Below, in pieces: positions 62,398-64,000 of a stretch of 64,000 nt of DNA. Both the position numbers and the translations under genes were made by a program. The notes under the pieces were generated by a model, which did no database searches, was not told the DNA's origin, and saw only the letters and a list, made by a program, of their open reading frames with translations. The number at the start of each line of letters is the position of its first letter. Position 1 is the stretch's first letter. Source of the stretch: Streptomyces cyaneofuscatus (lineage in GTDB: Bacteria > Actinomycetota > Actinomycetes > Streptomycetales > Streptomycetaceae); contig NZ_JOEM01000008.1 of assembly GCF_000718135.1 (NCBI RefSeq), positions 186,001 through 250,000 of the forward strand, read 5' to 3'.

Positions 62398-63393
62398 ATG
62401 CCTACCACCGACCATCTCGTGGAGACCGTGACCTCGCTGGTCGAGGACGCCGTCACCGCACCGTCCATGCACAACGCCCAGCCCTGGAGGTTCGTCCATC
62501 GGGCGGGCACCCGGATCATCGCCCTGTACGGCGACCCGTCGCGCGCGCTGCCGGCCGGTGACCCGGACGGGCGCGGGCTGCACCTGGGATGCGGGGCCGC
62601 CCTGTTCAATCTGCGGGTGTCCGCCGCCCACCACGGGTGGGACGCCGCGATCGAGCTGCTCCCCGATCCGCGCGACCCCTGGCACCTGGCCGATGTCGTG
62701 CTCCAGGAGCGCGGTCCGGCGGAACCGGGACCAGGACCGGCGGACCTCTACCCCGCCGTGCGGCAGCGGCACACCAGCCGCTTCCCCTTCTCCGACGAGC
62801 GGATCCCGGGGGAGATCATCGACGGGCTCCGCGGTGCCTCCCTCCTGGAGGGGTGCCGGCTGATCGTGCCGGGGTCCTGGCACTCGGACGCCGTCCTGGA
62901 CCTGGTGCGCGACGCCGCTCTCTTCGAGTCGGCCGACGCGGCGCTGCGCGAGGAGATCGCCTCCTGGACCCATACGGGCAGGCCCGGGGAGGGGCCGGCC
63001 ACCGAGGGCATACCGTCGTACGCCCTCGGCCCCCGGCAGTACGGGGTGAGCGCCCCCGCCCGGGACTTCGACGCACCGCGCGACCTGCCCGGCCGGGCCG
63101 TCGCCTCCTTCGAGACGCGGCCGCAGATCGCGCTCCTGGGCACGATGGACGACTCCCCGGCCGACTGGCTGCGGGCGGGGCAGGCCATGGAGCGCGTACT
63201 CCTGCAGGCCACCCTCGACGGGCTGTCGACCTCGCTGATGTCGCAGCCCCTCGAATGGCCCGAGCTCCGCGCGCTGACCCGCGAGCCCGGCTCCCTGACC
63301 GGCTTCGTCCACATGGTGTTCCGGTTCGGCTACGGCCCCCGGGGAGTGGCCACGCCGCGACGGCCGGTCGGTGAGGTGCTGAGCGTGGAGTGA
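62398..63393 (+). CDS. Acg-family FMN-binding nitroreductase-like protein
   Basis: A 331-residue protein of the Acg (Rv2032) type: 'EDAVTAPSMHNAQPWRF' near the start is the nitroreductase FMN-binding signature, and 'LLQATLDGLSTSLMSQPLEWPELR' is typical of the family. In mycobacteria Acg belongs to the DosR regulon and may sequester flavin under hypoxia. AGAGGAAG precedes ATG 62398. Its position beside devS, with a palindrome in the promoter, supports DevR control here. Confidence 0.88.
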   Translation: MPTTDHLVETVTSLVEDAVTAPSMHNAQPWRFVHRAGTRIIALYGDPSRALPAGDPDGRGLHLGCGAALFNLRVSAAHHGWDAAIELLPDPRDPWHLADVVLQERGPAEPGPGPADLYPAVRQRHTSRFPFSDERIPGEIIDGLRGASLLEGCRLIVPGSWHSDAVLDLVRDAALFESADAALREEIASWTHTGRPGEGPATEGIPSYALGPRQYGVSAPARDFDAPRDLPGRAVASFETRPQIALLGTMDDSPADWLRAGQAMERVLLQATLDGLSTSLMSQPLEWPELRALTREPGSLTGFVHMVFRFGYGPRGVATPRRPVGEVLSVE

Positions 63394-63396
63394 GAT

Positions 63397-63466
63397 GCGA
63401 CCAAGGGCGCCGACCGAGGGCGCCGACCGAGGGCGTCGATGAGGCCTCACCGACGCCCTTGGTCGC
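63397..63466. terminator. Complex hairpin with tandem repeats, bidirectional terminator
   Basis: An outer 13-bp stem (63397-63409 with 63454-63466) competes with a 9-bp inner stem (63430-63438 with 63451-63459). The region between contains two-and-a-half copies of GGGCGCCGACCGA and a TGAGGCCTCA palindrome. It lies between the convergent Acg-like and USP genes. Confidence 0.7.
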
Positions 63467-63473
63467 GTTTCGT

Positions 63474-64000
63474 TCAGCTGCCGTCGTCGTCCGTCGCCGC
63501 GTAGCCGGGCGGGACGATCTGGACGGGGCAGTGCCCGTGGTGCAGCAGCGCGTGGGTCACCCGGCCCAGCGCGGAACCGCCTCCGATCACCCGGTGCCGG
63601 GCGCCCATGACCAGCAGGTCCGTGATGGATGTGGCCTCGACCAGGATGCCGGGCACACTGGTCCCGGTCTCGACGTCGTGGGTGACGGTGAGGCCGGGAT
63701 AGCTCTTGCGTATCCGGTCGGCCATGGCGGCCGTCTCGTGCACCTTCTCCTCGGTGATCTCCCCGACGCTGTCGAGCATGGTGGTGAACCGGCCGACATA
63801 CGTCAGCACGTTGCTGACGCTCAGCAGCCGCAGCGACGCGTTGCGGACGTGCGCCTCGGCGGCGGCGATCAGCAGCCAGTCGAGGTCGGACGTGCCGTGC
63901 ACGGCCGCCGTGACCACCCCGGTGGCCGCGCGGTCGGGCTCGCCCCGTACGACGATCACCGGCACCTCGGTGCGTGCGGCCACCCCCAGTCCGACGGAGC
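63474..64000 (-). CDS. Tandem-domain universal stress protein, C-terminal domain
   Basis: The end of a UspA-family protein; the start lies right of the window. The visible C-terminal domain (~150 residues) includes the ATP-binding pattern 'LVMGARHRVIGGGSALGRV' then 'LLHHGHCPVQIVPPG'. The frame is open to the edge and reads 'SVGLGVAARTEVPVIVVRG', the typical end of a first Usp domain, so the complete protein has two. An internal GTG at 63983 is not the real start. DosR-regulated tandem Usps are known in mycobacteria. Confidence 0.85.
   Translation of the reverse strand, partial: SVGLGVAARTEVPVIVVRGEPDRAATGVVTAAVHGTSDLDWLLIAAAEAHVRNASLRLLSVSNVLTYVGRFTTMLDSVGEITEEKVHETAAMADRIRKSYPGLTVTHDVETGTSVPGILVEATSITDLLVMGARHRVIGGGSALGRVTHALLHHGHCPVQIVPPGYAATDDDGS

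Noticed and set aside
60418..63450. devS as a 1010-residue protein, and an antisense 1261-residue frame from 59608
   Set aside because: The extra parts are shadows of the Acg-like gene or of devS; GGAGG before ATG 62181 and before-HK domain order fix the true start.

Overview
The window is about 64 kb of very GC-rich DNA with strong third-position G/C bias and tightly packed operons, many with ATGA or GTGA stop/start overlaps. It has iron boxes, DasR-like sites, sugar ABC transporters without their own ATPase, and many secreted glycosidases. All of this points to a Streptomyces chromosome. The siderophore locus is of the kind known from S. griseus-type strains. I saw no tRNA, rRNA, CRISPR array or replication origin.

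Left part (1-19.6 kb): a catechol-peptide siderophore locus resembling the known griseobactin/streptobactin type. dhbA, dhbC, dhbE, dhbB and a stand-alone aryl carrier protein make and load 2,3-dihydroxybenzoate. A dimodular NRPS (C-A-T-C-A-T-TE, 2450 aa) has pocket residues that read as a basic residue (probably Arg) followed by Thr. An MbtH-like protein and an MFS exporter follow it. A fused FecCD permease and an esterase serve uptake and iron release, and a siderophore-binding protein is cut by the window start. Three iron boxes sit at the promoters.

19.6-28 kb: a short Rho paralog, then a dipeptide-type ABC operon with a permease-ATPase fusion. That operon is divergent from a TetR gene and shares two tandem operator-like sites with it. 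A secreted SGNH lipase follows.

28-39 kb: sugar degradation. A GH3 glucosidase with a serine hydrolase, and a GH1 glucosidase co-transcribed with a second TetR, share a 7-N9-7 palindrome that I propose as the operator of that TetR. A GH20 hexosaminidase, phosphoglucomutase and a GH18 chitinase with DasR-like sites complete the block.

39-52 kb: a region with several broken genes. It holds malate synthase and a frameshifted 3-hydroxyacyl-CoA dehydrogenase, and an IS-transposase fragment fused to an ECF ATPase that has lost its N-terminal half. It also holds a nonsense-interrupted gene, a small protein with a RHIM-like amyloid motif, a DUF3048-type lipoprotein, and a divergent GH16 / GH55-like pair. 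The GH55-like gene carries an out-of-frame internal deletion.

52-64 kb: a polyol-type ABC transporter with a zinc dehydrogenase and a DeoR regulator, then a radical SAM protein with an unusual cysteine spacing. Last comes a DevR/DevS (hypoxia-type) two-component pair arranged tail to tail, followed by an Acg-like nitroreductase and a universal stress protein cut by the window end.
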